Shown here: positions 1 through 9,577 of the stretch, piece after piece
Position numbering within the stretch: the first letter of the stretch is position 1
How the letters are laid out: each line of letters begins with the position of its first letter
From: Pseudoxanthomonas koreensis
GTDB taxonomy: Bacteria > Pseudomonadota > Gammaproteobacteria > Xanthomonadales > Xanthomonadaceae
DNA length: 50,156 bases
Direction: 5' to 3'
Assembly (NCBI RefSeq): GCF_010093225.1
Contig: NZ_PDWM01000021.1
Span: 1 to 50,156, forward strand
Translations under genes and position numbers: made by a program
Notes under the pieces: model-generated
What the model was told of the DNA's origin: nothing
Databases searched by the model: none
What the model saw: only the letters and a program-made list of their open reading frames with translations

Positions 1-89
1 GTGTGGGGCGGGTGACGGCGTCGTGCGACATGCGCGCATTCTAGACGGGCTGCGGCAACGGCGCCCGAACCGAGTGCCCTGCAGCACCC

Positions 90-222
90 TTGCAAGGGCT
101 CCCTTCAGGCGGTGACCCGGGGGTGGACGCAGCCTCGTGCAAACGCGACCTGCCCGGAAGTCCCGCGCTGAACGCGGCACCTTCCAACGGCGTCGGGTCG
201 CCCCTGAAGGGAGCTCCTACAG
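90..222. repeat. Family A inverted-repeat element, copy 1 (left arm degenerate)
   Basis: This is a MITE-like intergenic element of about 133 bp. The right arm (193-222) is the reverse complement of the arms seen at 7701, 12324 and 13187. The left arm (from about 90) has several mismatches. The interior shares short blocks with the other copies, such as a GCGCTGAACGC-like stretch. The right terminus CTACAG, read on the minus strand as CTG TAG, gives the last Leu codon and the stop of the GGDEF/EAL gene ending at 217. Confidence 0.75.
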
Positions 223-3177
223 GAGGCGGCGTTCGGCGGGGCGGCCGAGCAGGAAGCCCTGCCCGCAGTTGCAGCCCAGTTCGCGCAGGATCCCGCGCTG
301 GGTCTCGGTCTCGATGCCCTCGCCCACCGTCTCGATGCCCAGGGTGCCGGCCAGTGCCAGGATCGCGCGGACCAGGGCCAGGCTCTCCTGGCGGCCGGAC
401 TCGTCAAGGCCGGCGACGAAGCTGCGGTCGATCTTCAGCCCCGAGATCGGGAACCTGTGCAGGTAGGACAGCGCCGAGAAACCGGTGCCGAAATCGTCCA
501 GCTGCGCCAGCACGCCGTGTTCGCGCAGGGTGTTGAGGATGCGCAGGGTGCGCGGCGCGTCGTCCAGCAGCGCCACCTCGGTGATCTCCACCCGCAGCCG
601 CGCCGGGTCGGCATCGGCGGACTGCAGCAGGCCGAGCAGGCGGTCGGCGAAATCCGGCGAGCGGAAATGCCGCGGCGAGACGTTGACCGAGATGTAGCCG
701 CTGCCGCCGCGCGCCAGCTCGCCGATCACCTGCTCGTACAGCTGCCAGTCCACCTGTTCGATCAGGCCGCTCTCCTCGCCCAGGGCGATGAACGCGGCCG
801 GTGGCAGCAGGCCATGGCGCTCGTGCCGCCAGCGCAGCAGTGCCTCGTGGCCGACCACCGCGCCATCCTCCAGGCGCACGATCGGCTGGTAGTACGGCAG
901 GAAGTCGCGGCTGATGATCGCCCGGCGCAGGTCCGCCTCCAGGTCCAGGCTGCGCACCGCCTGCTCGCGCATGGCCTCGTCGAAGATCGCGTAGCGGTCG
1001 CGGCCTTCGTTCTTGGCCCGGTACATGGCGGCGTCGGCGTCGCGCAGCAACTCCTCGCCGCTGTTGTAGCGCGGGTGCCACAGGGCCACGCCCATGCTCG
1101 CCGAGGGGAACAGTTCGCGCCCGGCCACCCACAGCGGGCGGCCGATGATCGCCAGCAGCCGCGGCGCGAGGTCGCGCACGCTTTCGCTGCCGTCCGGGCA
1201 GTGGACCAGGATCGCGAACTCGTCGCCGCCTAGGCGCGCGACCACGTCCTCGGCGCGCATCGCCGAGACGATCCGCTTGGCCACTTCCACCAGAAGTTCG
1301 TCGCCGGCGGCATGGCCGATGGAGTCGTTGACCAGCTTGAAGCGGTCGATGTCCAGGAACAGCACCGCGAACGGCATGCCGTCGCCCAGCTGCGCGCGCT
1401 CGATCGCGTTGGCCATGCAGTCGAGCAGGTAGGCGCGGTTGGGCAGCCCGGTGAGGGTGTCGTGCAGGGCCTGGTGGGTGAGCCGCTGCTCGGCGCGCAT
1501 GCGCTCGCCGATCTGCGCGACCAGCTGCTCGTTGGCCGCCTCCAGTTCGATGGTGCGCTCGGCCACGCGCCGTTCCAGCTCGGCGTGGGCCGCACGCAGC
1601 CGCTCCTGGGCACGCTGCCGGGCCAGGCCATTACTGATGTTGTGGGCGACGAAGGTGAGCAGGCGCTGGTCGTCGCTGGTGAAGCGGATGTCCTGGGTGT
1701 AGCTCTGCACCGCGATCACGCCCACCACTTCGCCGTCGCGGTGCAGCGGCACGCCCAGCCAGCTGAAGGCCTGGATGCCGTACTCGCGGACCTCGCCGCG
1801 GCGCGCCAGCGCGTCGATCCCGTCGCGGTCGGCCAGCACCGGCTCGCGGGTACGCAGCACGTATTCGGTCAGGCCGTTGCTGAGCCTGCGGGTCGGCCGG
1901 TGGTCGCCTTTCTCGTCGACCGAGTACACGAAGTCGATCGATTCCTCGTCCTCGCCGAGCAGGGCGATGTAGAAGTTGCGCGCGTAGATCAGCTCGTCCA
2001 CCGCCGCATGGACCTTGGCGTAGTACTGCTCCAGCGACTCGGAGCTCATCGCCATCTCGGTGATGCGGAACAGCGCATGCTGCAGGCGCTCGGCGCGCTG
2101 GCGCTCGACCACCTCCTCCTGCAGTTCACGGTTGGCGTGCTGCAGCTCCACGGTACGCTCGCGCACGCGGCGTTCCAGTTCCACCTGCGCCTGGCGGCGG
2201 TCGATGGTGGTGAGCACGTGCTGGGCGACGTAGCCCAGCAAGGCCCGGTCTTCGTCGGTGTAGCAGGCCGGGCGGTCGTAGCTCTGCACCACGATCGCGC
2301 CACCGACGCGGCCGCCGCGCTTCATCGGCACGCCCAGCCAGTCGTGGCTGTCGGGGCCCTGGTCCTCGCTGTGCCGGACCTGCAGCTTGCGCCGGATCAG
2401 GTTCGAGGGGCCGCGCAGCGCCCGCCCGTGCCGCAGCAGGGCGAAGGTCAGGCTGTTGGGCATCTCCTCCTCGGTCCACTCCTGCTCGGGATCGGGCAGG
2501 TACTGGTCGGCCTCGTCGGCGAAGTAGAGGAAACGGACCGACTGCCGTTCCTCGTCGTAGGTGACGATGTAACAGTTGGGCGCGTACATCAGCGAGCCGA
2601 TGATCGCGTGCAGGCGGTGCAGCAGCTCGCCCATCTCCACTTCGGCGCTGGCCAGCTCGGCAATCTCGTACAGCGCCTGCTGCAACAGCCGCGACTTTTC
2701 CAGCTTGTCCACCCGCGCCTGCGCGCGGGTCGCCTCCAGCGCCGAGCCGAGCAGGGTCCGGGCCGTGGCCAGCCAGCCATCGCGGGAAGCGGCGTCCATG
2801 TCCTCCGGCAGCCGCGCCACCAGCGACAGGCGCGCGTCCTCCGCGTCGGTCCAGGCCAACGAAAGCAGGCCCGGTTCGGCGGCCAGCGTGCCAGCCTCGG
2901 CCAGGGCCAGCTCCAGCCGCCGCGCCGGCCCAGCCTGGAGGACGGGCTCGACCAGGACGTGGCTGCCCAGCACCGGGTCGCGCCAGCCCACCGCCAGTTG
3001 CGCGCGATCGGGCAGGAGCGCGTACAGCGTGGCCGTGGCCCGCTCGAGCGATGTACGCGGGCCTGCCGTCGCCGGCAACGGCGGCGCGCCCTCGACTGTG
3101 ACTGCTGGACTCAAGGCATCCCCGACCGCGTCCCCTTCTGCCCAGCATAACGCCCTCCTGATTACATTGCGGCCCAT
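217..3177 (-). CDS. GAF-GAF-GGDEF-EAL cyclic-di-GMP signalling protein
   Basis: This is a 986-residue cytoplasmic sensor with no visible membrane segment. After a divergent first ~160 residues come two GAF domains (about 180-325 and 385-515), each preceded by a predicted coiled coil with ELERRVRERT-type heptads. A GGDEF domain follows (about 570-730) with an intact RLGGDEFAIL active loop near 651. The EAL domain (about 745-985) has EALLRW near 778, NVSPRHF, DDFGTG near 896 and LKIDRSF. Both catalytic centres look intact, so synthesis and hydrolysis of c-di-GMP are both possible; which dominates cannot be read here. The GAF domains suggest control by a small ligand or redox signal. It is divergent from the ECF sigma gene at 3383. 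The stop codon TAG lies in the terminus of a family A repeat. The ATG at 3177 has no strong ribosome binding site, so the true start could be further in. Confidence 0.92.
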   Translation of the reverse strand: MGRNVIRRALCWAEGDAVGDALSPAVTVEGAPPLPATAGPRTSLERATATLYALLPDRAQLAVGWRDPVLGSHVLVEPVLQAGPARRLELALAEAGTLAAEPGLLSLAWTDAEDARLSLVARLPEDMDAASRDGWLATARTLLGSALEATRAQARVDKLEKSRLLQQALYEIAELASAEVEMGELLHRLHAIIGSLMYAPNCYIVTYDEERQSVRFLYFADEADQYLPDPEQEWTEEEMPNSLTFALLRHGRALRGPSNLIRRKLQVRHSEDQGPDSHDWLGVPMKRGGRVGGAIVVQSYDRPACYTDEDRALLGYVAQHVLTTIDRRQAQVELERRVRERTVELQHANRELQEEVVERQRAERLQHALFRITEMAMSSESLEQYYAKVHAAVDELIYARNFYIALLGEDEESIDFVYSVDEKGDHRPTRRLSNGLTEYVLRTREPVLADRDGIDALARRGEVREYGIQAFSWLGVPLHRDGEVVGVIAVQSYTQDIRFTSDDQRLLTFVAHNISNGLARQRAQERLRAAHAELERRVAERTIELEAANEQLVAQIGERMRAEQRLTHQALHDTLTGLPNRAYLLDCMANAIERAQLGDGMPFAVLFLDIDRFKLVNDSIGHAAGDELLVEVAKRIVSAMRAEDVVARLGGDEFAILVHCPDGSESVRDLAPRLLAIIGRPLWVAGRELFPSASMGVALWHPRYNSGEELLRDADAAMYRAKNEGRDRYAIFDEAMREQAVRSLDLEADLRRAIISRDFLPYYQPIVRLEDGAVVGHEALLRWRHERHGLLPPAAFIALGEESGLIEQVDWQLYEQVIGELARGGSGYISVNVSPRHFRSPDFADRLLGLLQSADADPARLRVEITEVALLDDAPRTLRILNTLREHGVLAQLDDFGTGFSALSYLHRFPISGLKIDRSFVAGLDESGRQESLALVRAILALAGTLGIETVGEGIETETQRGILRELGCNCGQGFLLGRPAERRLL

Positions 3178-3382
3178 CCGTGCGCCAGCGGCGCAACCCC
3201 GGCCGGATTACACGTCCGTTACTGCCCACATGGCCATCGATTTCGCCTTGCCGCCCGCGCTCGCGCCCTGCGTCCACCCTGCCTGCCCGTCCCCGCTCCG
3301 TACCACCACGCAGCGCATCGACGCAGGGCCCGCGGATGCGTCCGTGCTTGCACCGCGCGCGTGGAACCGTAGGCTGGCGGCC

Positions 3383-3940
3383 ATGGACCAACCCGTGGCC
3401 GGATCGAACGATGAAGCGCTGATGCTCGCCTGGGCCAGTGGCGACACCGGCGCGTTCGAGGCGCTGTACGCGCGCCACCGCGGACCGCTGTTCCGTTTCA
3501 TGCTCGGCCAGCTGCGCGACCGGCCGCTGGCCGAGGAGCTGTACCAGGATGTCTGGCAACGGGTGATCGCCGCGCGCGCCGGCTGGCGCCCCGACGCGGC
3601 CTTCGCCACCTGGCTGTACCGGATCGCGCACAACCGGCTCAACGACCACTGGCGCGCGCAGCGGCACCGCCCGCCGGCGCCGGCCGACGCCGACCTGCGC
3701 ACCGCCGCGCTGGCCGACCCGGACGATCCGGAAGGCCTGGCCAGCCGCGACGAGACCCGGTTGCGCCTGCAGGAAGCACTGGACGAACTGCCCGAGGACC
3801 AGCGCGAGGCGGTCCTGCTGCGCCTGCAGCAGGAACTCAGCCTGGACGAAATCGGGCGCATCACCGGCGTCGGCCGGGAAACAGTCAAGTCGCGGCTGCG
3901 CTATGCGATGGACAAGCTGCGCGCGAGGTTGAACCCATGA
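3383..3940 (+). CDS. ECF-family RNA polymerase sigma factor
   Basis: This is a 185-residue sigma-70 factor of the extracytoplasmic-function type. Region 2 (about 15-85) has the family pattern FEALYARHRGPLFRF followed by LAEELYQDVWQRV and FATWLYRIAHN. Region 4 (about 130-183) has LPEDQREAVLLR and a helix-turn-helix ending in GRETVKSRLRYAMDKLR. The frame stays open for 800 nt upstream, but homology begins at the ATG at 3383, which fits the usual family length. It overlaps the next gene by 4 nt (ATGA). That gene encodes an anti-sigma-like membrane protein, the usual partner that holds an ECF factor inactive. The stimulus and regulon cannot be inferred. Confidence 0.9.
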   Translation: MDQPVAGSNDEALMLAWASGDTGAFEALYARHRGPLFRFMLGQLRDRPLAEELYQDVWQRVIAARAGWRPDAAFATWLYRIAHNRLNDHWRAQRHRPPAPADADLRTAALADPDDPEGLASRDETRLRLQEALDELPEDQREAVLLRLQQELSLDEIGRITGVGRETVKSRLRYAMDKLRARLNP

Positions 3941-5844
3941 ATCGCCGGCACGAACCCCTGGATCCGGAAGAGCGCGCCCTGGCGCGCCTGCTCGACGATG
4001 CGGAAGCCGCCGGGCCGCCGGCTGCGCTGGATGCGCGCATCCTCGCCGCGGCGCGCGCGGCCGCAGCACCGGCGCATGCCGGCACTCCAGTGCCGGCGAC
4101 CGCTCCGTCCGGCGGCACACGCCGGCGGCGCCCGCGTCGCTGGCCGCTGGGACTGGGACTGGCGGCTTCGGTGACGCTCGCCGTGGGCGTGGCCTGGCAA
4201 CTGCGCGAACCGCCGCCGGTGCCCGGCCAGGCGCGGGTGGCGATGGAAGCTGCGGATGAAGCCTCCGCTGCGGCGGCCGCGCCCGTGGCCGCGTCGCCAC
4301 AGGCGGCTGCAGCCGGCGCTGCGGATACCTCCGGTACTCCGGTCCCGGCTGCCGCAGGCACGACAGGCAGCGTGGCAGCAGCGAAGCCGGCGGAACCGAC
4401 CCTTGCCGGCGAGGCACAGGCAGTGGCGCGCATGCAGGAAGCGGATGCGGGTGCCGCAGCCACCGCAGCAGCGGATGCCGCCGTGGCCAAGGCCGCCGCG
4501 CACGCGCAGGAGCGCGAGGCCGCGATCGCCGCCGCCGAACGCCGCGCCACCCAGCGCAACGAGAAGGCCGCACGCCAGGCGGCCGCCGCAGCGCCGCACG
4601 AAGCTTCGCAGCCGCCCGCGCCGGCACCGGCCGCCGACGCTGGCGGATTCGTGGAGACCCCGGCGCCGGAGCTGCGGCAATCGCCACTGCCTGCGACGTC
4701 CAGCGAAGCGGCGCGCGCACGCGAACACGAAGCCGCAGTCGCCGCGGCGGCACAGCGCTCCGCGCAGCGCAGCGAAAAGGCGGCCCGCCAGGCCGTGCCC
4801 AGCGCCTTCCCCGCGCCTGCGTCGCCAGCGCCGCCGGCACCACCCGCTCCGCCTGCCGCGGCGGCGCCTGCCGCGGCGCCGGCAGCAACGCCCGCAGCGG
4901 GCGAAACGGCCCCGACGGTGTGGATGGACGATGCCGCGCCTGATGATCTGCAGCGGATCGCCACACCGCCCACCACCGACGCCTTCGCCGGCCAGGCCGC
5001 TGGCCTGGACGCCGACGACCTGGCCCGGCTCGAAGCCGATGCAAGCCTGCCCGCGGCGCAATGGCTGCAGAACATCCGCGCGCATCGCGACCGCGGTGAC
5101 GTTGCACTGGCCCGTGCCAGCCTGGCTCGCTTCGCGCAGGCGCACCCGGCCGTGGCGGTGCCCGAGGACCTGCGTGCGCTGCTGCCCTGCGCCCCCGCGG
5201 CGAGCGCAACCTCCGGCCCGGCTACAATACGCGGGCAAATGACCGACACGCTCGCCGCCCCGGCCTCCCACGCCATCGAAATCCGGCACAGCCGCTTCCT
5301 CGCCCAGGCCTCCCCGGTGGATGCACCGGCTGCGGCGCTGGATTTCATCGGCCGCGTGTCCGATCCGGACGCGACCCACAACTGCTGGGCCTGGCGGATC
5401 GGCCAGGACTACCGTTCCAGCGACGATGGCGAACCTGCGGGCACCGCCGGGCGCCCGATCCTGGCCGCGATCGACGGACAGGGCTACGACCGCGTCGCGG
5501 TGGTGGTGACGCGCTGGTTCGGCGGCACCAAGCTCGGGGCCGGCGGCCTGGTCCGCGCCTACGGCGGCGCGGCGGCCGAATGCCTGCGCCTGGCCCCGCG
5601 CCAGCCGCTGGTGGAGATGGTCGAGCTGGAACTGGCCTGCGCCTTCGACGACCTCGGCACCGTCCACGCCGCGCTGCACGCACACGCCGCGGAGAAGACC
5701 GGCGAGCGCTTCGAGGCCGATGGCGCGCACCTGTCGCTGCGCCTGCCCGCCGGCGAGGCCGCCGCGCTGCAATCGCGCCTGCGCGATGCCACCCGCGACC
5801 GGGTGCGCTTCGCCATCCCGGCGACGGCGACGGAGGCGTCCTGA
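3937..5844 (+). CDS. Anti-sigma-factor-like membrane protein, open frame fused to a YigZ-family domain
   Basis: This is a 635-codon open frame with two unrelated parts. Codons 1-434 start with an acidic N-terminus (LDPEERALARLLDD), which would face the cytoplasm and could bind the upstream sigma factor. One membrane segment follows at about 68-86, after an RRRRPRR-type positive patch. Then comes a long Ala/Pro-rich region containing two copies of an EREAAIAAAERRATQRNEKA-like repeat. This part ends in VPEDLRALLP, which looks like a natural C-terminus, yet no stop codon follows. The frame continues through a TACAAT-containing spacer into a complete YigZ-family protein from codon 435 (ATG at 5239). 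Either the stop has been lost and a fusion is made, a sequencing indel has removed it, or two proteins are made from one frame. The membrane topology would place a fused YigZ domain outside the cytoplasm, which argues against a working fusion. Confidence 0.7.
   Translation: MNRRHEPLDPEERALARLLDDAEAAGPPAALDARILAAARAAAAPAHAGTPVPATAPSGGTRRRRPRRWPLGLGLAASVTLAVGVAWQLREPPPVPGQARVAMEAADEASAAAAAPVAASPQAAAAGAADTSGTPVPAAAGTTGSVAAAKPAEPTLAGEAQAVARMQEADAGAAATAAADAAVAKAAAHAQEREAAIAAAERRATQRNEKAARQAAAAAPHEASQPPAPAPAADAGGFVETPAPELRQSPLPATSSEAARAREHEAAVAAAAQRSAQRSEKAARQAVPSAFPAPASPAPPAPPAPPAAAAPAAAPAATPAAGETAPTVWMDDAAPDDLQRIATPPTTDAFAGQAAGLDADDLARLEADASLPAAQWLQNIRAHRDRGDVALARASLARFAQAHPAVAVPEDLRALLPCAPAASATSGPATIRGQMTDTLAAPASHAIEIRHSRFLAQASPVDAPAAALDFIGRVSDPDATHNCWAWRIGQDYRSSDDGEPAGTAGRPILAAIDGQGYDRVAVVVTRWFGGTKLGAGGLVRAYGGAAAECLRLAPRQPLVEMVELELACAFDDLGTVHAALHAHAAEKTGERFEADGAHLSLRLPAGEAAALQSRLRDATRDRVRFAIPATATEAS
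5223..5228 (+). promoter_or_regulatory. Candidate -10 box for the YigZ-family gene
   Basis: TACAAT lies 10 nt before the ATG at 5239. It would give a very short leader. No matching -35 box is obvious in this GC-rich stretch. It supports independent expression of the downstream half of the open frame but is weak on its own. Confidence 0.35.
5239..5844 (+). CDS. yigZ: YigZ/IMPACT-family protein
   Basis: Starting at the ATG at 5239 this is a 201-residue protein, the normal size for the family. The N-terminal IMPACT domain shows the family signatures HSRFLAQ, DATHNCWAWRIG, DDGEPAGTAGRPIL and RWFGGTKLGAGGLVRAYGG. A smaller C-terminal ferredoxin-like domain (about 135-195) follows. The eukaryotic relative IMPACT/YIH1 acts in translational control through GCN1; the bacterial role is not settled. 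It is in frame with, and uninterrupted from, the anti-sigma-like gene upstream, so the start used in the cell is uncertain. It overlaps the ABC exporter start by 1 nt (TGATG), suggesting co-translation. Confidence 0.82.
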   Translation: MTDTLAAPASHAIEIRHSRFLAQASPVDAPAAALDFIGRVSDPDATHNCWAWRIGQDYRSSDDGEPAGTAGRPILAAIDGQGYDRVAVVVTRWFGGTKLGAGGLVRAYGGAAAECLRLAPRQPLVEMVELELACAFDDLGTVHAALHAHAAEKTGERFEADGAHLSLRLPAGEAAALQSRLRDATRDRVRFAIPATATEAS

Positions 5845-7676
5845 TGGCCTTCCACGGCTCGTCCGACCGCAACGCCCGCGGCGATGGCAACGGTACCGGC
5901 GGCGACACCGGCAACGACGCCGCCGCCGCGCGCGGTGGCCGCCTGCGCAAGCTCGGCAGCCTGCGCACGCTGTGGCCGTTCGTGGCCCGCCATCGCGCCC
6001 TGTTCGGCGCCTGGCTGGTGGCGCTGGCGGCATCCTCCAGCGCCACCCTGAGCCTGCCGGTGGCGGTGCGCTACATGATCGACCACGGCTTCGGCGGCGG
6101 CGCCCAGATCAACCAGGCCTTCGGCCTGCTGTTCGTGGTCGCGGTCGTGCTGGCGGTGGCCACGGCGGCGCGCTTCTTCTTCGTGTCGCTGCTGGGCGAA
6201 AAGGTCGTGGCCGACCTGCGCGGCCAGCTTTACGCACACCTGATCGCGCTGGACCCGGCCTTCCACGACCGCAGCCGCAGCGGCGAACTGGTCTCGCGCC
6301 TGTCGGCCGACAGCGAACTGCTGCGCAGCGTGATCGGCACCACCATGTCGGTGGCCCTGCGCAGCACGGTGACCGTGGTCGGCGCGCTGGTGATGCTGTT
6401 CGTGACCAGCCCGCACCTGGCCGCGTACTCGCTGGTGGGGATCCCGCTGTCGGTGCTGCCGATCGTGCTCGGTGCGCGGCGCCTGGAGAAGGCCTCGCGC
6501 GCCAGCCAGGACCGGGTCGCCGACGCCAACGCGCTGGCCGCCGAGACCCTGGGCGCGGTGCGCACGGTCCAGGCCTACGCCCGCGAGCCCTACGAGCGCG
6601 GCCGTTTCGGCGCGGCACTGGACGTGGCCGTGGCCACCGCGCGGCGGCGCATCGCCGCGCAGGCAGCGGTGACCGCCGCGGCCATCGTGCTGGTGTTCGG
6701 CGCGATCGTGCTGGTGCTGTGGTCCGGCGCGCACCAGGTGATGGACGGCACGATGAGCGCCGGCACCCTGGGCCAGTTCGTGCTGTACGCGCTGATCGGC
6801 GGCGGTTCGGTCGGCGCCCTGGCCGAGGTCTGGAACGAACTGCAGCGCGCCGCCGGCGGCATGGGCCGCATTTCCGAACTGCTGCAGGAGCAGCCGCTGG
6901 TGGCCGCCCCGGCACGCCCGGTCGCCCTGCCCTCGCCGCTGCGCGGCGAGATCCGTTTCGAACAGGTGGTGTTCCACTATCCCGGGCGCGTGGACGCGCC
7001 GGCGCTGGAAGGTTTCGACCTGCACGTGCGCCCCGGCGAGACCGTGGCCCTGGTCGGTCCTTCGGGCGCGGGCAAGAGCACGGTGCTGTCGCTGCTGCTG
7101 CGCTTCCACGACCCGCAGTCGGGCAGCGTGCGCATCGACGGCGTCGACCTGCGCGACACCGACCCGGCGGCGCTGCGCGAGCAGGTGGCGCTGGTGCCGC
7201 AGCATCCGGTGCTGTTCGCCGCCAGCGCGATCGACAACATCCGCTATGGCCGGCTGGAAGCCAGCGACGCCGAGGTCCGCGCCGCGGCCGCCGCAGCCGA
7301 GGCCGACGGCTTCATCGAGGCGCTGCCGCAGGGCTACGCCAGCGAACTGGGCGAACGCGGCGCGCGCCTGTCCGGCGGCCAGCAGCAGCGCGTCGCCATC
7401 GCCCGCGCCCTGCTCCGGGATGCGCCGGTGCTGCTGCTGGACGAGGCCACCAGCGCGCTGGACGCGCAGAGCGAGCGCGCCGTGCAGCACGCGCTGGAAA
7501 ACCTGATGCGCGGCCGCACCACCCTGGTGGTGGCCCACCGCCTGGCCACGGTGCTGCGCGCCGACCGCATCGTGGTGATGGACCACGGCCGGATCGTGGC
7601 CGAAGGCACCCACGCGCAACTGCTCGCGCAAGGCGGCCTGTACGCGGAGCTGGCGCGGCTGCAGTTCCTGGACTGA
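5844..7676 (+). CDS. ABC exporter, fused membrane and ATPase domains
   Basis: This is a 610-residue half-transporter of the MsbA-related type. A polar Gly/Asp/Asn-rich stretch of about 35 residues precedes six transmembrane helices (about 45-330). The nucleotide-binding domain has Walker [10 protein letters not shown] near 403, a Q-loop, the signature [15 protein letters not shown] near 508, Walker [13 protein letters not shown] near 529 and the H-loop VAHRL near 563. All ATPase motifs are intact, so a homodimer could work. It is distinct from the lipid A flippase MsbA at 42066-43817. The substrate cannot be told from sequence. It is translationally coupled to the YigZ-family gene, and a family A repeat starts 24 nt after the stop. 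Confidence 0.93.
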   Translation: MAFHGSSDRNARGDGNGTGGDTGNDAAAARGGRLRKLGSLRTLWPFVARHRALFGAWLVALAASSSATLSLPVAVRYMIDHGFGGGAQINQAFGLLFVVAVVLAVATAARFFFVSLLGEKVVADLRGQLYAHLIALDPAFHDRSRSGELVSRLSADSELLRSVIGTTMSVALRSTVTVVGALVMLFVTSPHLAAYSLVGIPLSVLPIVLGARRLEKASRASQDRVADANALAAETLGAVRTVQAYAREPYERGRFGAALDVAVATARRRIAAQAAVTAAAIVLVFGAIVLVLWSGAHQVMDGTMSAGTLGQFVLYALIGGGSVGALAEVWNELQRAAGGMGRISELLQEQPLVAAPARPVALPSPLRGEIRFEQVVFHYPGRVDAPALEGFDLHVRPGETVALVGPSGAGKSTVLSLLLRFHDPQSGSVRIDGVDLRDTDPAALREQVALVPQHPVLFAASAIDNIRYGRLEASDAEVRAAAAAAEADGFIEALPQGYASELGERGARLSGGQQQRVAIARALLRDAPVLLLDEATSALDAQSERAVQHALENLMRGRTTLVVAHRLATVLRADRIVVMDHGRIVAEGTHAQLLAQGGLYAELARLQFLD

Positions 7677-7700
7677 GCGCGTGGCGCGCTGGATCGCTTC

Positions 7701-7836
7701 CTGTAGGAGCCCACTTCAGGGGGCGACCCGACGGAGCCGTCCGCAGCGTCGTTTGACGCGGCGTGTCCGGAGACTGCGCGTTGAACGTGGCGCATCCAGG
7801 CGCCATCGGGTCGCCCCCTGAAGTGGGCTCCTACAG
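7701..7836. repeat. Family A inverted-repeat element, copy 2
   Basis: This 136-bp element has perfectly complementary arms of about 30 bp at 7701-7730 and 7807-7836, around a ~76-bp interior. The whole element could fold into one long hairpin. It sits between two convergent genes and could act as a bidirectional terminator, though no T-tract follows. The right terminus CTACAG gives the last Leu codon and TAG stop of the AidB-like gene on the minus strand. Confidence 0.88.
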
Positions 7837-9498
7837 GGGCAGCGCACGCTCGAGAATGGCATCGAAGTCGAGGTCGGTGGGCAGCGTGCCCATGGCCAGG
7901 CCGTGTTCGCCGCCGAGGCGGCTGCGCGCGAAGGCGCCGGCCAGCGAGCTGCCCACCGCGAACAGGGTCGAGGCCTGCAGCAGCAACGCCAGCCGTTCGA
8001 CCAGCAGGCGCGCACGCGGCTCCAGGGCCTCCGCGCCACCTTGCTGTTCCGCTCCGGCCAGCAGCCCCTGCAGCCGCGACGCCTCCCGCTCCAGCAGCGG
8101 ATGCCGCGCCGCCGCCTGCTCCAGCGCAAACCGCAGCGCCGGCATCGCGCCGGGCTCGCGCTCCAGCGCACGCAGCACGTCCAGGCACTGGATGTTGCCG
8201 CTGCCTTCCCAGATCGAATTGAGCGGCGCCTGCCGGTACAGCCGCGGCAGGATCGACTCCTCGACGTAACCCGCCCCGCCCAGGCACTCCTGCGCCTCGT
8301 TGACCAGTGCCGGCGCGCGCCGGCACAGCCAGTACTTGCCGGCCGCGGTGGCGATGCGCGCGTACGCGGCCGCCTGCGGGTCGCCTGCCGAGCGCTCCAC
8401 CGCCGCCGCGACATGCAGGGCGAATGCGGTGGCCGCCTCCGACTCCAGCGACAGGTCGGCCAGCACGTTGGCCATCAGCGGATGCGCCACCAGAGGGCGG
8501 CCGAACGCGACGCGGTGGCGCGCATGGTGCAGCGCATGGGCCAGGGCCATGCGCACCTCGGCCGCGGCACCGAGCATGCAGTCGAGCCGGGTCAGCATCA
8601 CCATCGCGATGATCGTCTGCACCCCGCGTCCTTCCGCGCCGACCGGCCAGGCCCGCGCGCCGCAGAACTCGACCTCGCTGGAGGCATTGGACCAGTCGCC
8701 GAGCTTGTCCTTCAGCCGCACCAGCCGGAACGCGTTCTTCGCGCCGTCGTCCAGGCGCCGCGGCATCAGCAGGCAGGTCAGCCCGCCCGGGGCCTGCGCC
8801 AGCACCAGGAAGCCGTCGGACATCGGCGCGGAGAAGAACCACTTGTGCCCGACCAGCGCATACGCATCGCCACCGGGCAACGGCATGGCGGTGGGGGGGT
8901 TGGCGCGCACGGCCGAGCCGCCCCGTTTCTCGGTCATGCCCATGCCCCGGGGCAGGCCGCGCTTGTCGGCCATCGCCACGTCGCGCGGGTCGTAGTACGG
9001 CGCGGCGGCCTTGTCGGCCCATTCGCGCAATGCCGGCACGCCCCGCAGCACCGGTACCGCGGCGTGGGTCATGGTCAGCGGGCAGCTGGTGCCGGCCTCG
9101 GCCTGGTGGTGCAGGTAGCTCAGCGCCGCGCGCGCCACCTGCGCGCCCGGCGGCGGCTCGCCGGCGGCGGCGTGCCAGGACAGGCCGGCCACGCCGTGCG
9201 CCTTGGCCAGCTCCATCAGCCGGTGGTAGGCCGGATGGAACTCGACCGTGTCGATGCGCCGGCCTTGGCGGTCGTGCGTGCGCAGCCGCGGCCGGTCGCG
9301 GTTGGCGTCGAAACCGAGCCGGTACAGTTCGTCGCCGGCCAGGCGCGCGTAGTCCTGCACCGCGCCGGCATGTGCCGCGACACCGGCGTGGGCCAGTCCT
9401 TCGCGCAACGCGGCATCGTCGGCCCACAGGTCGCGCGGCTCGAACGGCGGCGGCGTGTTGTCGACGCGGTGGGTCTCGAACGGCGGCAGCTCGTGCAT
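7831..9498 (-). CDS. aidB: AidB-like acyl-CoA dehydrogenase family protein
   Basis: This 555-residue flavoprotein is close in length to E. coli AidB (541). The acyl-CoA dehydrogenase fold is shown by TSCPLTMTHAAVP, GMGMTEKRGGS, GHKWFFSAPMSD, LLMPRRLDDG, the AFGRPL stretch and ECLGGAGYVEE followed by IWEGSGN. The early SCPLTMTHAAVP block and the length point to AidB/isovaleryl-CoA dehydrogenase-like members. AidB in E. coli binds FAD and DNA and belongs to the adaptive response to alkylation. No ada, alkA or alkB is next to it, so alkylation control cannot be inferred locally. The ATG at 9498 begins the conserved MHELPPFETHRVDN stretch. The stop is inside a family A repeat. Confidence 0.85.
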   Translation of the reverse strand: MHELPPFETHRVDNTPPPFEPRDLWADDAALREGLAHAGVAAHAGAVQDYARLAGDELYRLGFDANRDRPRLRTHDRQGRRIDTVEFHPAYHRLMELAKAHGVAGLSWHAAAGEPPPGAQVARAALSYLHHQAEAGTSCPLTMTHAAVPVLRGVPALREWADKAAAPYYDPRDVAMADKRGLPRGMGMTEKRGGSAVRANPPTAMPLPGGDAYALVGHKWFFSAPMSDGFLVLAQAPGGLTCLLMPRRLDDGAKNAFRLVRLKDKLGDWSNASSEVEFCGARAWPVGAEGRGVQTIIAMVMLTRLDCMLGAAAEVRMALAHALHHARHRVAFGRPLVAHPLMANVLADLSLESEAATAFALHVAAAVERSAGDPQAAAYARIATAAGKYWLCRRAPALVNEAQECLGGAGYVEESILPRLYRQAPLNSIWEGSGNIQCLDVLRALEREPGAMPALRFALEQAAARHPLLEREASRLQGLLAGAEQQGGAEALEPRARLLVERLALLLQASTLFAVGSSLAGAFARSRLGGEHGLAMGTLPTDLDFDAILERALPL

Positions 9499-9577
9499 GG
9501 TGGAAGCCCTCCTGCGCGAATGGCCGGGAGCCGGTTTCCGCCCCGCCAGGATCCCGGCACGATCGCCGGGTCCGCGC

